A stretch of 24,221 nt of DNA from Bacteroidales bacterium (GCA_004555955.1 SFJG01000027.1:1-24221); one strand, 5' to 3'; positions 15,207 through 23,203 are shown, numbered from the stretch's first letter. Program-made: numbers and translations. The notes: generated by a model from the sequence alone, not told the origin.

Positions 15207-15244
15207 ACAAAGATAGAACATTAGCCGAAAAAATACTATCTTTG
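15207..15244. promoter_or_regulatory. Mirror-image divergent promoters of tilS and pheS
   Basis: CAAAGATAG at 15207-15215 and CTATCTTTG at 15236-15244 are a perfect 9-bp inverted repeat. Each arm contains a TATCTTTG -7 box facing outward: left for tilS, right for pheS. Predicted starts are near the tilS ATG and near 15250, less than 50 bp apart, so the two polymerase footprints overlap. Clear TTTG -33 boxes are not seen at the ideal distance for either. Confidence 0.65.
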
Positions 15245-15265
15245 CAGAAAAATAATCCAACAAAA

Positions 15266-16285
15266 ATGTTAGAAAAGATAAACGAACTGAAGAGCGCAAT
15301 CGAAAGCCTGTCAGCCAAGAGCAAAGACGAGGTAGAAGCCTTGCGCATCAAATATCTGAGCAAGAAGGGCGAAGTGTCTGCCCTATTCAACGATTTTCGT
15401 AATGTACCCAACGAGCAAAAGCGCGAAATCGGGCAGAAACTTAATGAGTTGAAAAACCTTGCCACAGAGAAGATAAACAGTCTTCGCGAAGCCGTAGAAA
15501 GCGGCGACAGCGACGAAACTGCAATCGACCTAAGCCGCACGGCGTCGCCGATAGAGTTAGGAACACGCCACCCTATTTCGCTCATCCGCAACGAAATCAT
15601 TTCGATATTCTCGCGCCTGGGCTTTTCAATCGCCGAAGGTCCGGAAATCGAAGACGATTGGCACGTGTTCTCCGCGCTCAATTTTGCAGCCGACCACCCC
15701 GCACGCGACATGCAAGACACATTCTTCATCCAACGCAGTCCCGATGTGCTGCTTCGCACGCACACATCGTCGGTGCAATCGCGCGTAATGACAACCACAG
15801 AGCCGCCGATTCGCATCATCTGCCCCGGACGAGTATACCGCAACGAGGCTATTTCGGCACGTGCGCACTGCTTCTTCCACCAAATCGAAGCGCTCTATAT
15901 CGACAAAAACGTATCGTTTGCCGACCTTAAGCAAACGCTGCTCTACTTTGCACGAGAAATGTTCGGCGCCGACACACAAATCCGCTTGCGTCCGTCGTAC
16001 TTCCCCTTCACTGAGCCATCGGCTGAAATGGATATTTCGTGCCACCTTTGCGGCGGTAAGGGTTGCGGATTCTGCAAGCACACCGGATGGGTAGAAATCC
16101 TCGGCTGCGGAATGGTTGACCCGAACGTGTTGGAAGCCTGCGGAATCGATAGCAAGGTATATAGCGGCTTCGCTCTCGGCATGGGCGTTGAGCGAATCAC
16201 CAACCTGAAATATCGCGTAAAAGACTTGCGTATGTTCTCCGAAAACGACGTACGCTTCCTCGACGAGTTTACTTCAGCACATTAA
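15266..16285 (+). CDS. pheS: Phenylalanyl-tRNA synthetase alpha subunit
   Basis: PheS is the catalytic subunit of the (alpha-beta)2 enzyme that charges tRNA-Phe. The 339-aa product has the N-terminal coiled-coil region, then motif 2 around CPGRVYRNEAISARAHCFFH, and motif 3 as FALGMGVERITNLKY near the end. A Cys-rich loop (CHLCGGKGCGFCKHTGW) precedes the active-site strand GCGMVDP; this loop is common in many bacterial PheS. The ATG at 15266 is used; a TTG at 15242 lies within the -7 box. pheT is not nearby, so the two subunits are encoded apart. The expected leader is about 16 nt. Confidence 0.96.
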   Translation: MLEKINELKSAIESLSAKSKDEVEALRIKYLSKKGEVSALFNDFRNVPNEQKREIGQKLNELKNLATEKINSLREAVESGDSDETAIDLSRTASPIELGTRHPISLIRNEIISIFSRLGFSIAEGPEIEDDWHVFSALNFAADHPARDMQDTFFIQRSPDVLLRTHTSSVQSRVMTTTEPPIRIICPGRVYRNEAISARAHCFFHQIEALYIDKNVSFADLKQTLLYFAREMFGADTQIRLRPSYFPFTEPSAEMDISCHLCGGKGCGFCKHTGWVEILGCGMVDPNVLEACGIDSKVYSGFALGMGVERITNLKYRVKDLRMFSENDVRFLDEFTSAH

Positions 16286-16300
16286 GAATACAACCGCCAA

Positions 16301-16374
16301 GCCCCCAAACGTCGAACCGTCGCTGTTTGGGGGCGTATTTACGGCGATGTCGGCAAGCTATTCGCCATCGACAT
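16301..16374 (+). terminator. Two successive hairpins between pheS and nth
   Basis: GCCCCCAAAC (16301-16310) pairs perfectly with GTTTGGGGGC (16325-16334). A second stem joins ATGTCG (16347-16352) with CGACAT (16369-16374). The first is strong but followed by only a weak T-run (GTATTT), so it may attenuate rather than fully stop read-through from pheS into the nth operon. Confidence 0.55.
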
Positions 16375-16386
16375 AACAAGTTGAAT

Positions 16387-17022
16387 ATGAGAGAAAAAGA
16401 ACGGTACCGCCACATCATCGATTGGTTTTCGGTCAATATGCCAAAAGCAGAGACCGAACTCAACTACGACACCCCGTTTCACCTGCTTGTTGCCGTTATC
16501 TTGTCGGCGCAATGCACAGACAAGCGTGTCAACATAGTTACGCCCCCGCTCTTTGCCGACTTCCCCACCCCGGAAGTAATGGCAGCATCGAATCCGGAAA
16601 CGATTTTCGAATACATCAAGAGCGTAACTTTTCCCAACAACAAAGCCAAATCGCTCATCGGCGCTGCACGAATGCTCGTCGAAAAATACGGTGGTGAAGT
16701 GCCCGACACGCTCGACGAATTGGTCAAAATACCCGGCGTGGGACGCAAAACGGCAAACGTAATGCTCGCCGTGGTCTACAATAAGCCGGCAATGGCAGTC
16801 GACACCCACGTCTTTCGCGTGGCAAATCGTATCGGCTTGACAAACGATTCGAAAACCCCGTTCGAAACCGAGAAGAAACTCGTTGCCAACATTCCCGCCG
16901 ACCTGCTACCGAAAGCGCATCATTGGCTCATTCTGCATGGACGATACGTGTGCACGGCTCGCAGCCCGAAGTGCTCGGAATGTGGCATCGCTCCCTATTG
17001 CAAACACTACAACAAAAAGTAG
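16387..17022 (+). CDS. nth: Endonuclease III (DNA glycosylase/AP lyase)
   Basis: Nth removes oxidised pyrimidines and cleaves abasic sites in base-excision repair. The 211-aa product has the helix-hairpin-helix LVKIPGVGRKTANV, with the catalytic lysine at residue 121 and the catalytic aspartate at 139 (VDTHVFRVANR), within one residue of the E. coli positions. The C-terminal iron-sulfur cluster has the exact spacing C-x6-C-x2-C-x5-C. The ATG at 16387 starts MREKERYRHI; the longer frame would run through the hairpin. It is the first gene of a tight five-gene run. Confidence 0.96.
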   Translation: MREKERYRHIIDWFSVNMPKAETELNYDTPFHLLVAVILSAQCTDKRVNIVTPPLFADFPTPEVMAASNPETIFEYIKSVTFPNNKAKSLIGAARMLVEKYGGEVPDTLDELVKIPGVGRKTANVMLAVVYNKPAMAVDTHVFRVANRIGLTNDSKTPFETEKKLVANIPADLLPKAHHWLILHGRYVCTARSPKCSECGIAPYCKHYNKK

Positions 17023-17029
17023 CAAACCG

Positions 17030-17644
17030 ATGGAAGCAACAATCTCGCTCATACTCGAAATAATCGGAACGATAGCCTTCGCTATCAGCGGTATAAAACT
17101 TGCGGCGGCTAAGAAATTCGACTGGTTCGGAGCCTACATCGTCGGACTGATGACCGCCATCGGCGGCGGAACGCTGCGCGACATTCTGCTCGACACCACC
17201 CCGTTTTGGATGGACAACGGATGGTATCTGACCGTGACGGGACTTTCGTTGCTTTATGTCATTTTGTTCCATCGACAACTCGAGCGAATAAAGAGCACAA
17301 TTCTAATTTTCGACACCATCGGACTCGCTCTGTTTGTTGTAATCGGAATACAAAAAACTCTGACATTCGACTACCCGATGTGGGTAGCCATCATAATGGG
17401 CACGCTGACAGGAGCTTTCGGCGGCGTTGTGCGCGACATTCTGCTCAACGACGTGCCGCTGATATTTCGCAAAGACATATACGGCACGGCATGCATCGCC
17501 GGCGGTATCGTCTATTGGCTGATGATTGTTTGCAACGCCGAACCGCTGCTGCAACAACTCTCGTGCGCATTCACCGTGATTATAATTCGGCTGCTCGCCG
17601 TCAAATACGGATGGGCGATTCCCGTGCTAAGAAATAACGATTGA
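17030..17644 (+). CDS. TRIC-like cation channel family (UPF0126) membrane protein
   Basis: This 204-aa protein has about seven transmembrane helices in two related halves. Each half carries the glycine-rich RD motif of the family: GGGTLRDILLDTTPFW in the first and GGVVRDILLNDVPLIF in the second. Bacterial homologues of the trimeric intracellular cation channel are reported to conduct monovalent cations. The ATG at 17030 lies 7 nt after nth; a longer frame overlapping nth is rejected. Substrate here is inference from the family. Confidence 0.9.
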   Translation: MEATISLILEIIGTIAFAISGIKLAAAKKFDWFGAYIVGLMTAIGGGTLRDILLDTTPFWMDNGWYLTVTGLSLLYVILFHRQLERIKSTILIFDTIGLALFVVIGIQKTLTFDYPMWVAIIMGTLTGAFGGVVRDILLNDVPLIFRKDIYGTACIAGGIVYWLMIVCNAEPLLQQLSCAFTVIIIRLLAVKYGWAIPVLRNND

Positions 17645-17646
17645 CT

Positions 17647-18078
17647 ATGAACGGAACATTAACAACACTTATACAATTAGCCAAATACGGCATCATCGGC
17701 GTAAGCAATACGCTGATAACCCTCGTTGCTTTCTATCTTATAAACACGGTAGCCGGAGTGTCGGAAAACGTGGCAAACGTCGTGGGCTACATTCTCGGCT
17801 TGATTAACAGTTTCGTGTGGAACCGTAATTGGGTGTTTAAGACCAACAACGATTGGCGCCGCGAAGCGCTGCTCTTCGCCGTCGGTTTCGGCATTTGCTT
17901 CGCACTGCAGTTTGCGCTTTTCTACTATCTGCTCCACTGCACCGACATTGCCAACTTGCAACTGTCGTGGCTGCCGATGAAAAAGACCGGCGAAAACGTG
18001 GCAATGTGCATCAGCATGGTCGTCTACACGCTCGCAAACTACTGCTACAACCGTTTCGTAACTTTCAAACAAAAGTAG
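17647..18078 (+). CDS. GtrA-family membrane protein
   Basis: This 143-aa four-helix membrane protein matches the GtrA family: FGVSN-like opening LAKYGIIGVSNTLITLVAFYL, then GYILGLINSFVWNRNWVFK, and a final ANYCYNRFVTF. GtrA proteins are thought to flip polyprenyl-phosphate-linked sugars across the inner membrane for O-antigen or teichoic-acid glycosylation. The ATG at 17647 follows the channel gene by 2 nt. The next gene is a GT-C type transferase, which would be a natural user of the flipped donor. Confidence 0.9.
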   Translation: MNGTLTTLIQLAKYGIIGVSNTLITLVAFYLINTVAGVSENVANVVGYILGLINSFVWNRNWVFKTNNDWRREALLFAVGFGICFALQFALFYYLLHCTDIANLQLSWLPMKKTGENVAMCISMVVYTLANYCYNRFVTFKQK

Positions 18079-18081
18079 AGG

Positions 18082-19401
18082 ATGAAAGTAAAGGCGGAAC
18101 ACTCACTCCTGGCAATCATTATCTTCGCGGCAGCGGTGATAATCTTCCCGTTTTTGGGCGAGAAGCCTTTGCGCTCCGATGAGATTTCGCTGCTCGAGTT
18201 GGCACGCAAATTCATGACGTCGGGCATCTCGAACGTGTTCGACGGCAACGGCATCGACTTTCCGCGAAATTTTTACGCCTACCTGGTATCGATTGCGCTC
18301 AACAACCTTGACCTGTCGGATGCTATATGCGTCAGACTACCATCGGCAGTGACGATGGCGCTGCTCTCGATAGGTATGTACCAATTCCGCGGCTCGAACG
18401 AAAAGATGAGCAAAGCCTTTCTGGCATCGCTTCTGTTCCTGTCGTGCTACGCCGTAACGTCGTTGGCATACCACGCAAATCCGGTGACCATTACTGCACT
18501 GTCGTTCATCTTCTCGCTGTCGGCAATCTACCATTGGATAAAGAGCCCCACCTCGACAAAAGTATATCTTGCCATCGCCACGACAGCGTGCGCGGCAATC
18601 TTTATGGGACTGTTTGCGCCGATAATCGTGCTCGTGTCGGGCATCGCGTTTATGCTTACACGCGGACAACGCGAAGTTGCGGCTTTCTTGAAATTTATGT
18701 TGATTCCATGCGCGGCAATCATTCTCGCTTATGGCACGCTAATATTTGTAACCAACGACCAACCGTCGGCACACAACGTGCTCGGATTCGAGCAGATTAC
18801 CGCCTCGTTTGCAGATTTCAACACCCTCGGCAATCTTTTCGGGCAAATATTCCTTTCCATCTTCCCGTGGTCGATTCCGATAGGCATCGCCATCTTTTGG
18901 ATTGCCTATAACCCGTCGTGGATAAAAGACAAATTCTCGACGCTCTCGCTATTCAAGCAATTCGGCGTTGTGATTTTCATCATAGCGATGCCGTCGCTGT
19001 TGGCATTCAACCGCCTGTCGGTCATTATGTTGCTCATGGCAGTCTACTTCAATATGCCAATCATCAGCAGCTTTCTGTTATCGCAAATCCACAACCACAC
19101 GGTGACATGGCGCATCACCGGGTTCGTGTTTTCAGCCGTAATAGTAGTCATCGTGTGCATCTATGCGGCAACGCTGACAGGCGTCACAACCAACTATTTC
19201 AGCTTCGAATTTGCACGGAGACAAGAATGGAGCGTTGGCAACGTCGCCATCATTGTCGCCATAATAGTGTGCCTCTACCATCAATGGCGCAACCAGCGGT
19301 TGATAAAGTTCAACAACAGATATCTATACAACATTGTGGTGCTTTATCTACTCGCTCAGATGCTTTACGTAGGATTTATTAACCCATACATGGAAATATG
19401 A
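18082..19401 (+). CDS. ArnT/PMT-like GT-C glycosyltransferase
   Basis: This 439-aa protein has around 11-12 transmembrane segments. The first periplasmic loop carries RSDEISLLELARKFMTSG with an Asp-Glu pair at residues 33-34, the position of the catalytic acid in ArnT/PMT-type GT-C enzymes, and a RLPSAV motif follows at about residue 84, as in ArnT. It therefore probably transfers a sugar from a polyprenyl-phosphate donor to a lipid, glycan or protein outside the membrane. The acceptor is unknown. It starts 3 nt after gtrA and overlaps the next gene by 4 nt. Confidence 0.75.
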   Translation: MKVKAEHSLLAIIIFAAAVIIFPFLGEKPLRSDEISLLELARKFMTSGISNVFDGNGIDFPRNFYAYLVSIALNNLDLSDAICVRLPSAVTMALLSIGMYQFRGSNEKMSKAFLASLLFLSCYAVTSLAYHANPVTITALSFIFSLSAIYHWIKSPTSTKVYLAIATTACAAIFMGLFAPIIVLVSGIAFMLTRGQREVAAFLKFMLIPCAAIILAYGTLIFVTNDQPSAHNVLGFEQITASFADFNTLGNLFGQIFLSIFPWSIPIGIAIFWIAYNPSWIKDKFSTLSLFKQFGVVIFIIAMPSLLAFNRLSVIMLLMAVYFNMPIISSFLLSQIHNHTVTWRITGFVFSAVIVVIVCIYAATLTGVTTNYFSFEFARRQEWSVGNVAIIVAIIVCLYHQWRNQRLIKFNNRYLYNIVVLYLLAQMLYVGFINPYMEI

Positions 19402-19706
19402 TAGAATTTCTCAGTCAACACAACCTGCTCGGGTTGGCAATCGGACTATGCACGTTTTTGGTAATCGGCATATTCCACCCGTTTGTAATCAAAGGCGAAT
19501 ACTATTTCGGCGTGAAGATATGGTGGGCGTTTTTGGCGGTCGGCATAGTGTGTTGCGCAGCAGCCGCATTGGTGAGCAACATCTTTTGGTCGACAATCCT
19601 TGGCGTGGCAGGCTTCTCATCGTTCTGGGGAATCGGTGAAGTTTTTGAGCAGAAGAAAAGAGTGGAAAAAGGCTGGTTTCCGCGCAATCCAAAGCGCAAA
19701 TATTAG
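19398..19706 (+). CDS. DUF4491 family small membrane protein
   Basis: This 102-aa protein has three hydrophobic segments and the recognisable features HPFVIKGEYYFG, WWAFLAVGI, GFSSFWGIGE and a final KKRVEKGWFPRNPKRK. I associate these with DUF4491. Its function is unknown. The ATGA overlap with the glycosyltransferase gene points to translational coupling, and it ends the operon before a large hairpin. Confidence 0.85.
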   Translation: MIEFLSQHNLLGLAIGLCTFLVIGIFHPFVIKGEYYFGVKIWWAFLAVGIVCCAAAALVSNIFWSTILGVAGFSSFWGIGEVFEQKKRVEKGWFPRNPKRKY

Positions 19707-19723
19707 AGCGCGGCTCTTAGAGC

Positions 19724-19794
19724 CTATCAATAGCGAAAGAGACAAGAAAAAGGCAGCAAACCCGACGGGCCGCTGCCTCTTGTTCTATTGATAG
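19724..19794. terminator. Long compound hairpin between convergent genes
   Basis: CTATCAATAG (19724-19733) pairs perfectly with CTATTGATAG (19785-19794). Inside it, ACAAG pairs with CTTGT and AGGCAGC with GCTGCCT. The AAAA run gives a U-tract on the minus strand. It lies between DUF4491 and glnS and probably terminates both. Confidence 0.75.
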
Positions 19795-19800
19795 AAGTCA

Positions 19801-21510
19801 CTATTTGTTAATCTTTTGCCAACTGTCTTTGAGCGTGATAGTGCGGTTGAACACGAGACTGTCGGGCTTGGAGTCCTTGCTGTCGGGCGTGAAATAGCCG
19901 ATGCGCTGGAACTGGAAGTGCGCACCGGGCTTGGCATTCTCTGCCAAGAACGGCTCGATTTTGATGTTCTTCACCACTTTAATCGACTCGGGATTGAGCA
20001 TTTCGTGGAAATCGCGCTCTTTCTCTTCGCCGGCATTTTCGACATTGAAGAGGCGGTCGTAGAGGCGCGCTTCCGCTTCGACGCAATGTCGTGCCGACAC
20101 CCAATGGAGCGTACCTTTGACCTTGCGCATACTGCCCGGCATACCGCTCTTGGTTTCGGGGTCGTATTCGCAATAGATTTCAACGACGTTACCGTTTTCG
20201 TCCTTCTTACAGCCGGTACACTTGATGATGTATGCACCCTTGAGACGCACTTCTTTGTCGGGCGAAAGGCGGAAATATTTCTTGGGCGGATTCTCCATAA
20301 AGTCGTCGCGCTCGATATAGATTTCGCGGCAGAACGGCATTTTGTGGGTACCACCATTCGGGTCTTCCGGATTGTTCTCCATATCGACATCTTCGACAGT
20401 GTCTTCGGGATAGTTGGTGATAACGACTTTCACGGGGTCGAGCACGGCACACACGCGCGTTGCTTTTTGGTTAAGGTCTTCACGGATGCTGAATTCGAGG
20501 AGCGAAATGTCGTTGACAGCCTCAAACTTGGTATAACCGATGCGAGTGAGGAACGCTTTGATAGAATCGGGCGTAAAACCGCGACGGCGCAAACCGCTGA
20601 CGGTCGGCATACGCGGGTCGTCCCAACCGTCGACGAGACCTTCTTTAACGAGTTGGAGAAGTTTGCGCTTGCTCAACACTGTGTATGTCAAGTTGAGTCG
20701 GTTGAACTCAATCTGACGTGGGCGATACGATTCGTCGGCAAGAAAGTCGACAAAGTAGTCGTAAAGCGGACGGTGAGGCACAAATTCGAGGGTACAAATC
20801 GAGTGAGTAACGCCTTCGAAATAGTCCGACTGACCGTGAGCGAAGTCGTACATAGGATATACCTTCCACCTATCGCCGGTGCGATGGTGCGGGTGCTTGA
20901 TGATGCGATACATAATCGGGTCGCGGAAGTGCATATTCGGCGATGCCATATCGATTTTTGCGCGCAACACCATTGAGCCTTCGTCGAATTCGCCGGCATT
21001 CATGCGTTGGAACAGGTCGAGGTTTTCCTCAATCGGTCGGTCGCGATAAGGACTGTTAGTGCCGGCTTGCGTCGGCGTACCTTTTTGCTCGGCAATTTGT
21101 TCGGAAGTTTGCTCGTCGACATAAGCCTTGCCTTCTTTAATAAGGCGAATAGCCAAGTCGTAAAGTTGTGGGAAGTAGTCGGAAGCATAGTATTCGCGGT
21201 CGCCCCAATCATAGCCGAGCCATTTGATGTCTTCGCGAATAGAGTCAACATATTCGGTATCTTCTTTGACAGGGTTTGTGTCGTCGAAGCGGAGGTTGCA
21301 AGTGCCGCCAAACTTTTCAGCGACACCGAAGTCCATGCAAATAGCCTTTGCGTGACCAATGTGAAGATATCCGTTAGGTTCTGGTGGGAAACGAGTGCTG
21401 AGTCGTCCGCCGTTTTTACCGGCACGGAGGTCGTCTGCCACTGCTTGCTCTACGAAATTCAAGCCGCCCTCTTTCTCGGGCGCGGGATTTACTGCTTCGT
21501 TTACTGACAT
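19801..21510 (-). CDS. glnS: Glutaminyl-tRNA synthetase
   Basis: GlnS charges tRNA-Gln directly. The 569-aa product has the class I HIGH motif (LHIGH, His50-His53) in PPEPNGYLHIGHAKAICMDF, the catalytic-domain segment RFDDTNPVKEDTEYVDSI, and the KMSKS-like VLSKRKLLQLV. The C-terminal anticodon-binding beta-barrels follow (EIYIERDDF, then RLKGAYIIKC). Presence of GlnS implies direct glutaminylation rather than sole reliance on GatCAB. The start is the ATG at 21510 (MSVNEAV); a TTG at 21546 would lie in the promoter. Confidence 0.97.
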   Translation of the reverse strand: MSVNEAVNPAPEKEGGLNFVEQAVADDLRAGKNGGRLSTRFPPEPNGYLHIGHAKAICMDFGVAEKFGGTCNLRFDDTNPVKEDTEYVDSIREDIKWLGYDWGDREYYASDYFPQLYDLAIRLIKEGKAYVDEQTSEQIAEQKGTPTQAGTNSPYRDRPIEENLDLFQRMNAGEFDEGSMVLRAKIDMASPNMHFRDPIMYRIIKHPHHRTGDRWKVYPMYDFAHGQSDYFEGVTHSICTLEFVPHRPLYDYFVDFLADESYRPRQIEFNRLNLTYTVLSKRKLLQLVKEGLVDGWDDPRMPTVSGLRRRGFTPDSIKAFLTRIGYTKFEAVNDISLLEFSIREDLNQKATRVCAVLDPVKVVITNYPEDTVEDVDMENNPEDPNGGTHKMPFCREIYIERDDFMENPPKKYFRLSPDKEVRLKGAYIIKCTGCKKDENGNVVEIYCEYDPETKSGMPGSMRKVKGTLHWVSARHCVEAEARLYDRLFNVENAGEEKERDFHEMLNPESIKVVKNIKIEPFLAENAKPGAHFQFQRIGYFTPDSKDSKPDSLVFNRTITLKDSWQKINK

Positions 21511-21543
21511 ACTATTATGTTTTATAAGTTTTTCTATAAAGTG

Positions 21544-21551
21544 CAAATTTA
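21544..21551 (-). promoter_or_regulatory. glnS -7 box
   Basis: Minus-strand TAAATTTG matches TAnnTTTG. A TTTG at 21579-21576 is 24 bp upstream, too far for an ideal -33 box. Initiation near 21537 would give a leader of about 27 nt. Confidence 0.5.
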
Positions 21552-21565
21552 CAAATAATTTTTAG

Positions 21566-21610
21566 AAAACGCTGTCAAAAGCGCAGAAAACGTCAGAAAA
21601 CGTCGGAAAA
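21566..21610. repeat. Phased A4 tracts in decamer repeats
   Basis: AAAA runs start at 21566, 21577, 21587, 21597 and 21607, that is every 10-11 bp. The last units are near-identical decamers (cgtcagaaaa, cgtcggaaaa). Such helical phasing is expected to bend DNA. The tract sits just upstream of the glnS -7 box. Confidence 0.8.
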
Positions 21611-21641
21611 CGTCGGCGATGCATACAAAAGTCAACAAAAG

Positions 21642-21663
21642 AGGCAGTCTAATTGAACTGCCT
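21642..21663 (+). terminator. Hairpin at left edge of the ATPase module
   Basis: AGGCAGT pairs with ACTGCCT across an 8-nt loop, followed by ATTTTG on the plus strand. No plus-strand gene lies immediately upstream to be terminated. It resembles the hairpin at 23163-23195 read on the other strand. Confidence 0.5.
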
Positions 21664-21742
21664 ATTTTGCAGTACCATATATTTTAAGAAACACATTTTG
21701 TCTTGATTATTAACCCATAAATAGCAATAAATTTGCCTTAAA

Positions 21743-21774
21743 CTTGCTTACTTAAATTAAATTCCATAACTTTG
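21743..21774 (+). promoter_or_regulatory. Promoter of the AAA/DUF4143 gene
   Basis: CTTG at 21743-21746 serves as -33 box and TAACTTTG at 21767-21774 as -7 box, with 20 bp between. Initiation near 21781 would leave a leader of about 48 nt. Confidence 0.7.
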
Positions 21775-21828
21775 TACTGCAAAAAAGGTCGAACAGCACG
21801 ACTGATATTGCAGTAACATGAGTAATAT

Positions 21829-23151
21829 ATGGTTATCCAAAGAAATAAATACATCGAAGCTTTGATAAGTAAGCGTTGGAATGGAAAGGTAAAGATAATC
21901 ACTGGCATTAGACGCTGTGGCAAATCTTTTCTGTTATTAACATTATATAAAGATTATCTGAAGAAAGAGGGTGTTTCTGAAGATTGCTTCATAGAAATCG
22001 CATTAGATAGAAAAGCGAACATAAAGTACAGAAATCCGAATGTGCTTTATGAATACATCATGGATAAAGCATGTGACGAAGAAAAACGATATTATGTTTT
22101 TATCGATGAGATACAATTGTCTATAAAAGTAAAAAACACTGATATAGACGAAAGCCTTGTGTCTGAGGACGACAAGGATATGCTTTACACAACGTTCTAT
22201 GACATTCTCAATGACCTTATGGCACGGAAGAATTTGGACATATATGTTACCGGTTCAAATTCTAAAATGCTGTCTTCTGATATTGTGACGAATTTCCGTG
22301 ATAGAGGATCAGAAATAAAAGTATATCCACTTTCTTTCAAAGAATATTATGAAGTGTCTGGACTTGAAAAAGCTGATGCACTTGAAGAGTATTTAACCTA
22401 TGGGGGAATGCCGTCAGCAGTCTTGGAGCAAAGTGAGTCTGAAAAACAGAAATACCTTTACGACCTTCACAAGAATGTGTACATTAAAGATATTGTTGAA
22501 AGGTATAATTTAAAGGATGATGAAGTGTTGGACGCACTTATTGACTCGCTTTATTCTGCAGTAGGCTCACTAACCAATACCCATAACTTGGCCAATACAG
22601 CCGGTTCTTTGATGAAGCGCAAAACATCTGACCATACTATCAAGAATTACATCAACTATCTTGAAGATGCTTTTTTGTTCTTTGGTGCCAGACGGTATGA
22701 CATCAAAGGAAAGAAATACTTCGACAACACTCAGAAGTATTATTCCATTGATATGGGATTAAGAAATGCGAAACTGAATTTCCGCCAACAAGAAAAATCT
22801 CATTTAATGGAGAACCTTATTTATATAGAACTAATACGTAGAGGATATCGCGTCGATGTTGGAGTCGTAGAACTGACACGTGTTATTGATGGCAAGAAGA
22901 AACAGTCACAATATGAGATCGATTTTATCGTCAATACAGGACGTGAAAAGATTTACATCCAATCTGCATTGAATGTAGATACTGTTGAGAAAAAGAACCA
23001 AGAAACATTTTCTCTAAAGAACTCAGGGGATTTCTTTAAGAAAATGGTAATTCTTGATGGCAACTCCAAATTATGGACGGATGATGATGGCATAATGTAT
23101 GTTGGTGTCATTCCTTTTTTATTGGAAGAGTCCATTATATCACAATATTGA
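21829..23151 (+). CDS. AAA family ATPase with DUF4143 domain
   Basis: This 440-aa protein has a Walker A GIRRCGKS at residues 26-33, Walker B YVFIDEIQ around 88-95, and a sensor-like VTGSNSKML. The C-terminal DUF4143 region shows YGGMPSAV, YYSIDMGLRNAKL, MENLIYIELIRRGY and YEIDFIVN, the last reminiscent of a restriction-endonuclease-like fold. Such AAA_14/DUF4143 proteins are common, often in accessory regions, and their function is mostly unknown. It has its own promoter and no operon partner. Its base usage is more AT-rich than the housekeeping genes and it lacks the GTCGAC words so common there, which suggests transfer. Confidence 0.9.
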   Translation: MVIQRNKYIEALISKRWNGKVKIITGIRRCGKSFLLLTLYKDYLKKEGVSEDCFIEIALDRKANIKYRNPNVLYEYIMDKACDEEKRYYVFIDEIQLSIKVKNTDIDESLVSEDDKDMLYTTFYDILNDLMARKNLDIYVTGSNSKMLSSDIVTNFRDRGSEIKVYPLSFKEYYEVSGLEKADALEEYLTYGGMPSAVLEQSESEKQKYLYDLHKNVYIKDIVERYNLKDDEVLDALIDSLYSAVGSLTNTHNLANTAGSLMKRKTSDHTIKNYINYLEDAFLFFGARRYDIKGKKYFDNTQKYYSIDMGLRNAKLNFRQQEKSHLMENLIYIELIRRGYRVDVGVVELTRVIDGKKKQSQYEIDFIVNTGREKIYIQSALNVDTVEKKNQETFSLKNSGDFFKKMVILDGNSKLWTDDDGIMYVGVIPFLLEESIISQY

Positions 23152-23162
23152 CATTCAAAATA

Positions 23163-23195
23163 GAGGCTGTCTAACAACCAAAGTTAGACTGTCTC
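23163..23195. terminator. Hairpin between ATPase and toxin genes
   Basis: GTCTAAC (23169-23175) pairs with GTTAGAC (23183-23189), and the stem extends outward with GAGGC against GTCTC after one T-T mismatch. On the minus strand it is followed by CTATTTTG, so it could end the toxin transcript; it is probably shared by the convergent genes. Confidence 0.6.
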
Positions 23196-23203
23196 ATAAA
23201 GGA

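Noticed and set aside
16022..16100. Cys-rich insertion in PheS as a novel zinc domain
   Set aside because: Similar CxxCxGxGCxxC loops before the GCGMV strand are, to my knowledge, common in bacterial PheS.
19816..20976. A 386-codon plus-strand reading frame
   Set aside because: It lies wholly opposite glnS, which has intact class I synthetase motifs; the translation shows no family features.
21581..21616. CRISPR-like short repeats
   Set aside because: The decamer units are contiguous and have no unique spacers, so this is a simple tandem repeat.
21642..23195. Insertion sequence around the ATPase gene
   Set aside because: There is no transposase, no clear terminal inverted repeat longer than the hairpin words, and no target-site duplication that I could see.
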